6,339 nucleotides of DNA, taken from the NCBI GenBank assembly GCA_016650315.1, contig JAENVZ010000206.1, forward strand, positions 1 to 6,339. The letters run 5' to 3'. How positions within the stretch are numbered: position 1 is the first letter of the stretch; each line of letters starts with the position of its first letter. The notes under the pieces are model-generated. The model did not search any database and was not told the DNA's origin. It saw nothing but the letters and a program-made list of their open reading frames with translations. Source of the DNA: Alphaproteobacteria bacterium (GTDB taxonomy: Bacteria; Pseudomonadota; Alphaproteobacteria; Sphingomonadales; Sphingomonadaceae). The translations under genes were made by a program, and so were the position numbers. Positions 1-6,067 of the stretch are shown here, in pieces.

Positions 1-2
1 CA

Positions 3-8
3 CTATAC
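3..8 (+). promoter_or_regulatory. possible -10 element of the tRNA-fMet promoter
   Basis: CTATAC/TATACG sits 15-20 nt before the mature tRNA 5' end, about where a -10 hexamer would lie if transcription starts a few bases upstream of the tRNA. The -35 region would fall outside the window, so this is only a positional guess. Confidence 0.2.
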
Positions 9-22
9 GCGCCCATCACAAT

Positions 23-99
<77 letters not shown>

Positions 100-124
100 A
101 CCGACCTCATTTAATCAATTACTT

Positions 125-165
125 AGACAGGCTCCGATCTTTTGGTCGGGGCCTGTCTGTGTTTT
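125..165 (+). terminator. Rho-independent terminator after tRNA-fMet
   Basis: A 15-bp stem pairs 125-139 with 144-158 (arms begin AGACAGGC and end GCCTGTCT), with two G:U pairs and a TTTT loop at 140-143. A modest T-rich run, TGTGTTTT (158-165), follows. Position 26 nt after the tRNA and the strength of the stem support termination of the tRNA transcript. The T tract is interrupted, so termination may be incomplete. Confidence 0.8.
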
Positions 166-243
166 GGATTCAGCGCAGCGGCAACATATTTTATTTGTAT
201 CGGGGACAGCCATGGCCTTTGGTCTGGATGATTTGCTATCTGA

Positions 244-271
244 CTGACAACATCTCAGACAGTGGTATAAG
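244..271 (+). promoter_or_regulatory. putative sigma70-type promoter for the TPR/FecR gene pair
   Basis: CTGACA (244-249) and TATAAG (266-271) are separated by 16 bp and resemble TTGACA/TATAAT with one mismatch in each hexamer. The predicted start, near 278, lies about 30 nt before the SD-supported ATG at 310. It is the best promoter match seen between the tRNA terminator and the first gene. It was judged by eye only. Confidence 0.45.
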
Positions 272-294
272 CAACCCTCGATAATGCGATGATC

Positions 295-301
295 GGAGAG
301 G
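295..301 (+). promoter_or_regulatory. Shine-Dalgarno site deciding the start of the TPR gene
   Basis: GGAGAGG lies 8 nt before the ATG at 310. The other in-frame ATG, at 289, lies upstream of this site and has no comparable purine run before it. Starting at 310 also places the hydrophobic signal peptide right at the N terminus. Confidence 0.7.
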
Positions 302-309
302 ATGACTTC

Positions 310-702
310 ATGGGAACCCGGATTATCAAATGTCTTATTGTCATCGCTTCCACTGGCATGTCCGTGGCGGCGTTACCGGCACTGGCAGACACCGTCGCTG
401 CGCTCGATATGCTGTCGCGGGCCACGGACAATGCGGCATCGGGACTGGCGCTCGCCCGCAAACTGATAGAAAGCGGCGACCTGCTTGGCGCGATGGCAAG
501 CCTGGAGCGCGTGATGATCAATCATCCCGAATCCAATGAAGCATTGCTGCTGCACGCGAGCCTGCTGTGCCGTGTGGACGACCGCGGGGGATCATTGATC
601 GAATTCGATGAGCTGCGCGGACGCGACTTCCCGGATCAGGTCTGGGCAGACGCCACCGCACCCTGTGCTGCGCTTGGCAGCAAGACCGGATCGGGAGACT
701 AA
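310..702 (+). CDS. small exported TPR-like protein
   Basis: A 130-residue protein when started at ATG 310; starting at ATG 289 would add seven acidic residues (MIGEDDF) that would spoil the signal peptide. Residues 1-26 form a Sec signal peptide (positive n-region, hydrophobic core, ALPALA before Asp27), so the mature protein of about 104 residues is probably periplasmic. Residues about 45-102 look like two tetratricopeptide-type helix pairs: the first holds GLALARKLIESGDLLGAM, then LERVMINHP ends that unit and NEALLLHASLLC begins the next. This is too short for a full superhelix, so it is probably a small binding module. The mature part has two cysteines (Cys87, Cys119) that could form a disulfide. 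The stop is 3 nt before the next ATG, so it is almost certainly co-transcribed with the FecR gene. No enzymatic motif is visible. The function is inferred as a protein-binding partner in the FecR/CHASE2 module. Confidence 0.82.
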   Translation: MGTRIIKCLIVIASTGMSVAALPALADTVAALDMLSRATDNAASGLALARKLIESGDLLGAMASLERVMINHPESNEALLLHASLLCRVDDRGGSLIEFDELRGRDFPDQVWADATAPCAALGSKTGSGD

Positions 703-705
703 GTC

Positions 706-1722
706 ATGACTGGACACCGTTCGGGCCGCGCCGCGATGACACGCATTGTTGTGACCATCATGATGACGCTGTTGGCCGGCGCTGCCGTTGCAGAGACCAC
801 TATCCAGGTCGTGGGCATTACGTCGGCGATCGTGAATAATGTGACGATAAGCAGCGTCAAGTCGTCGCAACCTCGCCGGGCAGTGCTGCGGCAGCGCATT
901 GCGCTGGCCGATCGGGTGCAGACCGGCACACGCAGCCAGCTTCAGGTCCTGCTGCTGGACAAATCGGTGTTTACGGTCGGCGCCAATGCGCGGCTGACAA
1001 TCGATCGCTATGTCTATGATCCGAACGGCGGCGGCGCTTTCGGTGTTTCCGTCGCAAAGGGGGCCTTTCGTTTTATGTCGGGCCGGCCAGATCGCGGATC
1101 AGGTTCCTCGATCAACACACCGGTTGCCGTGATCGGCATCAGGGGAACGATCGTCGATGGCGTTGTTGGACCAGAAGCGGTTGATATTGTCCGTCGTGAA
1201 CGCGTGATCGATGAGAATATCAAGAGCGATCCGGACACTGCCTCGCTGGTCATTCTTCGTGGGCCGGGCGAGCGGACGCAAGGCAATGCGACGATAGGGG
1301 CAATCACGGTGGCAGCAGGCGGCAAGGTGCTTGCGCTCGACCAGCCGATGCTTGCGGCCTATGTACCCGCGCCCGGCGCACCGCCGATCGGCCCGTTCAA
1401 GATCTCGGGTCCTGGACTGGCGCGCGTCATTGCGCTGATTTTCCCAACGCTCGCCGAACAGCGAAGAAATTCGCCGCCCGCCTCCGCGACACCGGCCTAT
1501 CCTCCCTCCTCTCCCTATTACAGGCGCGAACCTTTGCCGCCGCCTGATTCTCAGGGCGTTGAACCCGGCAATGTCTCAGTACCTGCAATCAACAGCCCAG
1601 AGGCGCCGATCGGGCAGATATTCCAGGGCGTGCCGGACCGGCCGGTTGGACAACAGCCGCAGCCGACCCAGCAACAAACGCCGCCACCGAATGCAACCAG
1701 CAACTACCCGCCGAGACCTTAG
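706..1722 (+). CDS. exported FecR-domain protein with Pro/Gln-rich tail
   Basis: 338 residues from ATG 706, which has GGGAG 8 nt upstream (693-697); an internal ATG at 736 is a possible alternative. Residues about 12-29 are a signal peptide ending AVAE. Residues about 37-155 match the FecR fold: ALADRVQTGTRSQLQVLLLD, then a run of short beta strands, then the typical ending VIGIRGT (142-148) followed by hydrophobic residues. Residues about 251-338 are low-complexity and rich in Pro, Gln and Ser, probably disordered and able to cross or bind the cell wall. Unlike the classic FecR anti-sigma regulator, it has no cytoplasmic N-terminal domain with an internal membrane helix and no sigma-factor gene beside it, so ferric-citrate-type signalling is unlikely. 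Exported FecR-domain proteins are often found near CHASE2 cyclases, as here. A role as an envelope scaffold or ligand-presenting partner is inference. Confidence 0.88.
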   Translation: MTGHRSGRAAMTRIVVTIMMTLLAGAAVAETTIQVVGITSAIVNNVTISSVKSSQPRRAVLRQRIALADRVQTGTRSQLQVLLLDKSVFTVGANARLTIDRYVYDPNGGGAFGVSVAKGAFRFMSGRPDRGSGSSINTPVAVIGIRGTIVDGVVGPEAVDIVRRERVIDENIKSDPDTASLVILRGPGERTQGNATIGAITVAAGGKVLALDQPMLAAYVPAPGAPPIGPFKISGPGLARVIALIFPTLAEQRRNSPPASATPAYPPSSPYYRREPLPPPDSQGVEPGNVSVPAINSPEAPIGQIFQGVPDRPVGQQPQPTQQQTPPPNATSNYPPRP

Positions 1723-1770
1723 GGTCAGGCGATTGGAGTTTCATTTCACTATTGCAAGCGCATTGTGCCA
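1723..1770. other. convergent intergenic region between FecR and cyclase genes
   Basis: Only 48 bp separate the two facing stop codons. I see no convincing hairpin followed by T residues on either strand, so termination here may be Rho-dependent or the two transcripts may overlap at their 3' ends. Confidence 0.5.
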
Positions 1771-4080
1771 TTATTTCGTGGCCGCCTGGAACACACCGTC
1801 CCAATCCTCTCCGGGGGGATTGCGGGAAAGCGCGTCAATTCGCTCACGATAGAGCGCATAGAATTTCTCCAGGCCGAATTTTGGCCCACTCGGCGCGATC
1901 ACGCTGAGTAACTGTCTGACCTCATCCCAGGCGCGCGCGCGAAAAGCCGTCAGCATTTGCCCATGTTGCTCTGCCAGACTGAGAAACTCGGAAGTGCTGG
2001 CCAATTTTTCGTCCCCAAGAAGCACATGGATTGTTTCCGGGGCATCCCGGCCAACGACCCGCACCCTGTCGAGTTCCAGCATCGCAAAGCCAGGCAGGCG
2101 GTCGCGGAGAGCGCTGCCGATGGCAATTTGAACGCCATAATATTTGGTCAGTCCCTCGATACGGGACGTCAGATTCACCGTATCGCCGATCAACGAATAG
2201 GAGAGGCGCTGCGCCGATCCCATGTTGCCCACGCAGCACAGACCCGAATTGAGGCCGATACCGATTCGCACATCGCCCGGCCAGGGCTGGCTCTGCTGTC
2301 CGCGCATTTCCCGGTTCAGCTTTTCCAGTCGCGCCACCATCTCCAGTGCGCCACGCGCTGCATTTTCGTGCTGGTCCGGATCGTCGAGCGGGGCGTTCCA
2401 GAAAGCGAGAATGGCATCGCCGATAAATTTGTCGATGGTTGCCTTGCGAGCCAGCAAAATGTCGCACATCGGCGTCAGAAAACCGATCAGGAACAGGATT
2501 ATTTCCTTTGGGCTGAATTTTTCCGATAGGCTTGAAAAGCCCCGGATATCGCAAAACAGGACGGTCATCTCGCGCTCCTCGCCGCCCAGCTCCAGACGCC
2601 CCGGATCATCGGCGATACGCTTCACCAGTTCGGGCGAAAGATAACGATCAAAAGCATTGTGGATGTAGGCACGGCGGCGTTCTTCGCGATAGTAGATGAG
2701 TGCCGTCTCGACCACATAAGCGGTCACCAGACCGATGACCGGATAGGTTGGATCGAGCAGGTAATGCCAACGCGTATATGCGTGCCAGCTTCCCCAAAGC
2801 ATAACAGTGATCAGAGCGGTACAGAGAGCAGCACCCCTGGCAGCGCCGAGGCGTGGCAGAAGCAGTGCCATGCCCAGACCGAGCACCAGCAATAGTGTCC
2901 GTTCGAGTCCTGCCGCCCAGTCCGGACGCATCAGGAAACGCCCGAGGATCATTTGCTCCGTCGCCTGGGCATGTATCATTACGCCCATCTCACGATCTTG
3001 AAGCGGCGTTGAGACCAGATCTCTCAGGCCAATCGCCCCGGTGCCGATGAAAACGATGCGCCCGCCAAAGGCCTGCTTCATCTGATCGGGGGACATAAAG
3101 CCGGTGAGAATCTTCCAGGCGGGTATCACACGATCCCCACGAATCTTGCTGTAGTGCATCCACAAAGCGCCGTCCGAGGTCGTGGGCACCTCGAACGTGC
3201 CGACTTTCAGGGAGACGACTTGCCCCGGCACCCCGCCCCTCTCTCCGCTGCCGTCACTGGTCTTCACAACAATCGAACCGGCGCCCTGGGCCACCCGCAA
3301 GGCATCAAGCGACAAAGAGGGAACGAGATGTCCATTTTCTATCGCCAATAGGGGAGCCCTGCGCACGATGCTGTCGCTGTCGCCGGTGAGGCTGAGGAAG
3401 CCGTTGCCGGTCGCTGCGGCGCTCAGTCGCGGAAGGGATTGAATAGTGCCATCATATTTCGCGACCACGCTTGGCGGCGATGATCCCGCTATGGCGATGC
3501 CGGCCCTGGGTTCAACTGTTGGCCCCCGGCCATCGTGTTGAAGGAAATATCCAAGAACGACCGGCGCATGCGTGAATGTCTTCGCCAGCGTCACATCGTG
3601 ATCAGGTAGTTCCGCAAGGGTAGCAATCGCAGAGCTGGGCTCGCCGTCACGCCGCATACGTTCGGCGATCATGGTAGGTGACGTGCGATCGGGTTCTGCG
3701 AAGACGATGTCGAAGGCAATGACAGCTGCGCCCGCCTCGGTCAGCCGTTGTGTAAGCTTCCCAATGTCCGTGCGAGGCCATGGCCACTGGCCCAACCGGC
3801 GGATCGTTTCATCGTCGATATCAACAATGCGAACAGGTGCATCCTCATATGGACGCGGTTCTGCCCGTTGATAGCTGTCGAACAGCAACAGGCCAATCCG
3901 GTCAAGAGAGGGCAAGCTCGCCAGCTGCAATAGCGCTATAACTATCACCACAGCCAAGCCGAGCATGAAAGGCCCGCCACTGAATTTCAGCCATTGTCGG
4001 TACGCAAATGCCAAAGCCCCTCCTGCCTGTGCTCGACCGTGGTTTACGATTTTGTTATGGGCAAGATACTTCGAACCCAT
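1771..4080 (-). CDS. CHASE2-domain transmembrane adenylate/guanylate cyclase
   Basis: 769 residues from ATG 4080; a TTG start at 4014 (residue 23) is a serious alternative. Order: first membrane helix about 38-56; periplasmic CHASE2 domain about 60-385 (RIVDIDDETIRRLGQWPWPR at 84-103, then AFDIVFAEPD); three further helices about 391-410, 413-431 and 443-463; a short linker; class III nucleotide cyclase about 503-660; and a conserved-looking tail ending EDWDGVF. Catalytic residues look intact: metal-binding Asp511 (FCDIRGFS) and Asp555 (KFIGD), purine-contacting Lys551, and the Asn636/Arg640 pair (TVNLTSR). Lys551 favours ATP. The other specificity position, usually Asp or Thr, is Ser629, so cAMP is likely but not certain. 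The protein should sit in the inner membrane, sense a periplasmic signal through CHASE2 and make cyclic nucleotide inside. It faces the FecR/TPR pair convergently, so it has its own promoter. Confidence 0.95.
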   Translation of the reverse strand: MGSKYLAHNKIVNHGRAQAGGALAFAYRQWLKFSGGPFMLGLAVVIVIALLQLASLPSLDRIGLLLFDSYQRAEPRPYEDAPVRIVDIDDETIRRLGQWPWPRTDIGKLTQRLTEAGAAVIAFDIVFAEPDRTSPTMIAERMRRDGEPSSAIATLAELPDHDVTLAKTFTHAPVVLGYFLQHDGRGPTVEPRAGIAIAGSSPPSVVAKYDGTIQSLPRLSAAATGNGFLSLTGDSDSIVRRAPLLAIENGHLVPSLSLDALRVAQGAGSIVVKTSDGSGERGGVPGQVVSLKVGTFEVPTTSDGALWMHYSKIRGDRVIPAWKILTGFMSPDQMKQAFGGRIVFIGTGAIGLRDLVSTPLQDREMGVMIHAQATEQMILGRFLMRPDWAAGLERTLLLVLGLGMALLLPRLGAARGAALCTALITVMLWGSWHAYTRWHYLLDPTYPVIGLVTAYVVETALIYYREERRRAYIHNAFDRYLSPELVKRIADDPGRLELGGEEREMTVLFCDIRGFSSLSEKFSPKEIILFLIGFLTPMCDILLARKATIDKFIGDAILAFWNAPLDDPDQHENAARGALEMVARLEKLNREMRGQQSQPWPGDVRIGIGLNSGLCCVGNMGSAQRLSYSLIGDTVNLTSRIEGLTKYYGVQIAIGSALRDRLPGFAMLELDRVRVVGRDAPETIHVLLGDEKLASTSEFLSLAEQHGQMLTAFRARAWDEVRQLLSVIAPSGPKFGLEKFYALYRERIDALSRNPPGEDWDGVFQAATK
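4019..4024 (-). promoter_or_regulatory. perfect AGGAGG inside the annotated 5' end of the cyclase gene
   Basis: On the reverse strand AGGAGG is followed by GGCT and then an in-frame TTG at 4014-4012. The 4-nt spacing is short but usable. The upstream ATG at 4080 has only a weak TAGG before it. The 22 codons between the two starts have low third-position GC (about 9 of 21 counted after the ATG), unlike the rest of the gene. The site may therefore mark the true start, giving a 747-residue protein that begins just before the first membrane helix. Confidence 0.4.
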
Positions 4081-4130
4081 CGCCTACAATACTGGCGAGA
4101 ACCCTATATCGCACAGACCGCAATGAACAG

Positions 4131-4414
4131 CGGCGGTTTCAGGTCGAGCAACAGGATGCAGGCGTTCCGGCACCGACCATGAACCGCATCGTTGCGGCGC
4201 TCAGGTTCTTTTTATGCATACGATCGACCGCCCAGACCTGGCGCGCAAGCTGGTGCGGGTGTCCTATCCGCGCAAGCTGCCCGTGGTATTGAGCCGGGAT
4301 GAGGCGGCCCGCTTGCTGACCGCCACCACCTGCCTCAAGCATCAGGCGGCGCTATCAGTCGCCTATGGCGCGGGTCTGCGCGTTGCTGAGGTCACGGCGC
4401 TCAAGGCAGGAGAC
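4131..4414 (+). pseudogene. frameshifted, truncated tyrosine recombinase remnant
   Basis: Two adjoining frames together read as the middle of a phage-type integrase of the kind found beside IS91-like elements. The first (4131 to about 4213) gives RRFQVEQQDAGVPAPTMNRI and then VAALRFF, the end of the SAM-like core-binding domain. The second (from about 4217) gives TIDRPDLARKLVRVSYPRKL, then VLSRDEAARLL and AYGAGLRVAEVTALKAGD, the start of the catalytic domain. The join lies in TTTTTATGCATACG and fits loss of one base (or gain of two). The first catalytic Arg (codon 4379-4381) is present. The later His-x-x-Arg, His/Trp and nucleophilic Tyr are absent because similarity stops after Asp at 4412-4414. 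The N-terminal part before 4131 is also missing. It cannot make an active recombinase. Family placement is from recognised sequence, not a search. Confidence 0.78.
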
Positions 4415-4559
4415 AAACCCAAAGCCGCGCTCAAAGGTCATGGACGCTGGACTCTGAAAATCATCCATGTGAACCGCTTGCTGTTGGATATATCCGATCC
4501 AATAATTTCCCATTTCGTCCGGAATTATCCCGCAAAATCAACGCGTATTACCCTTGGCA
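4415..4559. other. unassigned segment between recombinase remnant and cobB
   Basis: The forward frame stays open past the recombinase similarity (KPKAALKGHGRWTLKII and onward), but I recognise no family in it, and from 4560 it only runs antisense to cobB. The segment holds an imperfect palindrome, TTGGAT (4484-4489) with ATCCAA (4497-4502) overlapping the perfect 10-mer GGATATATCC (4486-4495). It is more AT-rich than cobB. It is probably debris from the same rearrangement that cut the recombinase gene. No clear terminator for cobB was found. Confidence 0.4.
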
Positions 4560-5267
4560 TCATCCCAGCATCTGTCCCACCCATTGCGGTACCATATCCC
4601 CCGCCCGGCCCTGCCGCGTTTCGTCGAAATAGATGCTGCCTGCGGACGGATCGAGGTTCAGTTCCAGCGTCCGTGCCCCATGATAGCGCGCCGATTGCAC
4701 AAAGCCGGCGGCGGGATAGACCGCGCCGGACGTGCCCACCGACACGAACAGGTCGCATTTGGCCAGCGCCCGGTCGATCCGCTCCATCTCATAAGGCATT
4801 TCGCCAAAGAACACGATGTCGGGGCGCAGCGCCCGGGCCGCGCAACCATCGCAGACCGATCCGGGCGGCATAGCGTCCTGCCATGGCACCGCCTTCCCGC
4901 ACGCCGCGCACAGGGCGGACAGCAGCTCACCATGCATGTGCAGCACCCGCTTGGCGCCGGCCCGCTCATGCAGGTCATCAACATTCTGCGTGACGATCAG
5001 CAGTTCCCCCGGCCATTGCGCATCCAGCGCGGCCAGAGCCTCATGCGCCGCATTGGGCTTCACGGTCGAAAGCTTCGCCCGCCGCTCGTCATAAAAGCGA
5101 TGCACCAGCACCGGATCGCGCGCCAAGGCTTCGGGCGTGCACACATCCTCGACATGATGCCCCTCCCACAATCCATCTGGCCCGCGAAAGGTGGCAAGGC
5201 CGCTTTCGGCGGAAATTCCAGCGCCGGTCAGGACAAGGATGTTGCGAATGTCTTCCATGACCGCCAT
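4560..5267 (-). CDS. cobB: NAD-dependent protein deacylase, sirtuin CobB (SIRT5-like class)
   Basis: 235 residues from ATG 5267; ATG 5258 (MEDIRN) would give 232, and neither has a strong ribosome site. The Rossmann NAD site is GAGISAESG (15-23) with FRGPDG; TQNVDDLHERAG (93-104) is the second NAD motif; the catalytic base is His112 in HMHGEL; four zinc-binding cysteines are Cys120, Cys123, Cys139 and Cys142; GTSGAVYPAA and LNLDPS complete the fold. FYDERR supplies Tyr59 and Arg62, the Y-x-x-R pair that in SIRT5 and E. coli CobB contacts acidic acyl groups, so desuccinylation or demalonylation as well as deacetylation is expected. It uses NAD to remove acyl groups from lysines of cytoplasmic proteins. 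The open frame continues upstream to 5624 antisense to dapB, but those residues match nothing in the sirtuin fold. It is divergent from dapB across 30 bp. Confidence 0.95.
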   Translation of the reverse strand: MAVMEDIRNILVLTGAGISAESGLATFRGPDGLWEGHHVEDVCTPEALARDPVLVHRFYDERRAKLSTVKPNAAHEALAALDAQWPGELLIVTQNVDDLHERAGAKRVLHMHGELLSALCAACGKAVPWQDAMPPGSVCDGCAARALRPDIVFFGEMPYEMERIDRALAKCDLFVSVGTSGAVYPAAGFVQSARYHGARTLELNLDPSAGSIYFDETRQGRAGDMVPQWVGQMLG

Positions 5268-5297
5268 GAAGCACGGGCAAAGGGAAAGTTTCAAGAC
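5268..5297. promoter_or_regulatory. 30-bp divergent intergenic region cobB/dapB
   Basis: The two start codons face away from each other across 30 bp, too little for two complete promoters. Promoter elements must therefore overlap the opposite coding region or the opposite transcript. The only clear signal is AAAGGGAAAG before dapB, with GGGA at 5282-5285, a long 12 nt from its ATG. Confidence 0.5.
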
Positions 5298-6062
5298 ATG
5301 ACGAACATCGGCATTTACGGAGCGGCAGGCCGCATGGGTCAAGCGATTGCACAGGCGGCACACGAAGCGGGCGTCGGCCTTGCTGGCGGCGCGGACCGGG
5401 CGGGCATTACGGGTGACATAGGTGGTATGCCGATCACATCCGACGAAAAGGCGCTTGCCGCTGCCAGCGACGTGCTGATCGATTTCTCCTCGCCAGCCGC
5501 GCTTGAAGCGCACCTCAATGCCTGTCTTGCGGCGGGCAAGCCCATCGTCATCGGCACCACGGGCCTTGAAGCCCTGCACCACGCCCTGATCGATGAAGCC
5601 GCGAAGGTCATTCCCGTCCTGCAAACTGGCAACACCTCATTGGGCGTCAACCTCCTCGCCGCATTGGTCGAAGACGCCGCCCGTCGCCTTGGCCCCGATT
5701 GGGACATAGAGATTCTGGAGGTGCACCACCGGCACAAGGTCGATGCCCCGTCCGGCACCGCGCTCCTGCTGGGCGAGGCCGCCGCGCGCGGACGAAACAT
5801 CGTGCTCGCTGACCATAAGGCCAGCGGCCGCGACGGCATTACCGGCGCACGGAAAAGCGGCGACATCGGCTTTGCGGCGCTTCGCGGTGGATCGGTCGCG
5901 GGCGACCATCAGGTTATCCTCGCCACTGAAGGCGAGCGCATCGAAATCGGCCACCGCGCAGAGAACCGCAGCATCTTTGCCCGCGGCGCGGTGAAGGCAG
6001 CGCAATGGCTCGTGGGGCAGCCAGCGGGGCGCTATGACATGAAGAGCGTGCTGGGCCTCTAG
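5298..6062 (+). CDS. dapB: 4-hydroxy-tetrahydrodipicolinate reductase
   Basis: 254 residues, slightly shorter than E. coli DapB (273), with the shortening mostly in the loop after GGAD (residues 31-45). The NAD(P)H site is GIYGAAGRMG (5-14). VLIDFSSPAA (59-68) and VIGTTGL (84-90) form the core, followed by NTSLGVNLL. The substrate and catalytic motif is EVHHRHKVDAPSGTA (141-155), with His143/His144 as proton donor region and Lys147. The C-terminal GDIGFAALRGGSVAGDH and RAENRSIFARG motifs are typical. The enzyme reduces hydroxy-tetrahydrodipicolinate in the cytoplasm on the route to meso-diaminopimelate and lysine. The open frame extends upstream to 4554 antisense to cobB, but ATG 5298 is fixed by the Rossmann strand that begins at once. 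nth follows 5 nt after the stop, suggesting an operon. Confidence 0.97.
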   Translation: MTNIGIYGAAGRMGQAIAQAAHEAGVGLAGGADRAGITGDIGGMPITSDEKALAAASDVLIDFSSPAALEAHLNACLAAGKPIVIGTTGLEALHHALIDEAAKVIPVLQTGNTSLGVNLLAALVEDAARRLGPDWDIEILEVHHRHKVDAPSGTALLLGEAAARGRNIVLADHKASGRDGITGARKSGDIGFAALRGGSVAGDHQVILATEGERIEIGHRAENRSIFARGAVKAAQWLVGQPAGRYDMKSVLGL

Positions 6063-6067
6063 CACCC

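Noticed and set aside
706..1722. FecR protein as an iron-responsive sigma-factor regulator
   Set aside because: It is exported, has no cytoplasmic anti-sigma region, and no FecI-type sigma factor or TonB receptor gene is nearby.
1957..2529. 190-codon forward open frame antisense to the cyclase gene
   Set aside because: Shadow frame of a high-GC gene; no ribosome site or recognisable motif, and the reverse-strand cyclase domain has intact catalytic residues here.
4484..4502. Palindrome as a cobB transcription terminator on the reverse strand
   Set aside because: The stem is only 6 bp, AT-containing, and is not followed by a T tract on the reverse strand.
4528..4535. TCCCGCAA matches the tRNA-fMet 3' end at 89-96, suggesting an attachment-site repeat flanking the interval
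   Set aside because: Only 8 bases match and similarity does not extend on either side; a match this short is plausible by chance. The remnant recombinase also resembles an IS91-associated type rather than a tRNA-integrating phage integrase.
4554..5297. Long forward open frame running into dapB, as if DapB had a 248-residue N-terminal extension
   Set aside because: It is antisense to cobB, whose motifs are all intact. DapB family members begin at the Rossmann strand encoded from 5298.
5268..5624. Reverse open frame extending CobB by about 119 residues
   Set aside because: It is antisense to the dapB coding region, and the added residues precede the sirtuin fold with no recognisable domain.
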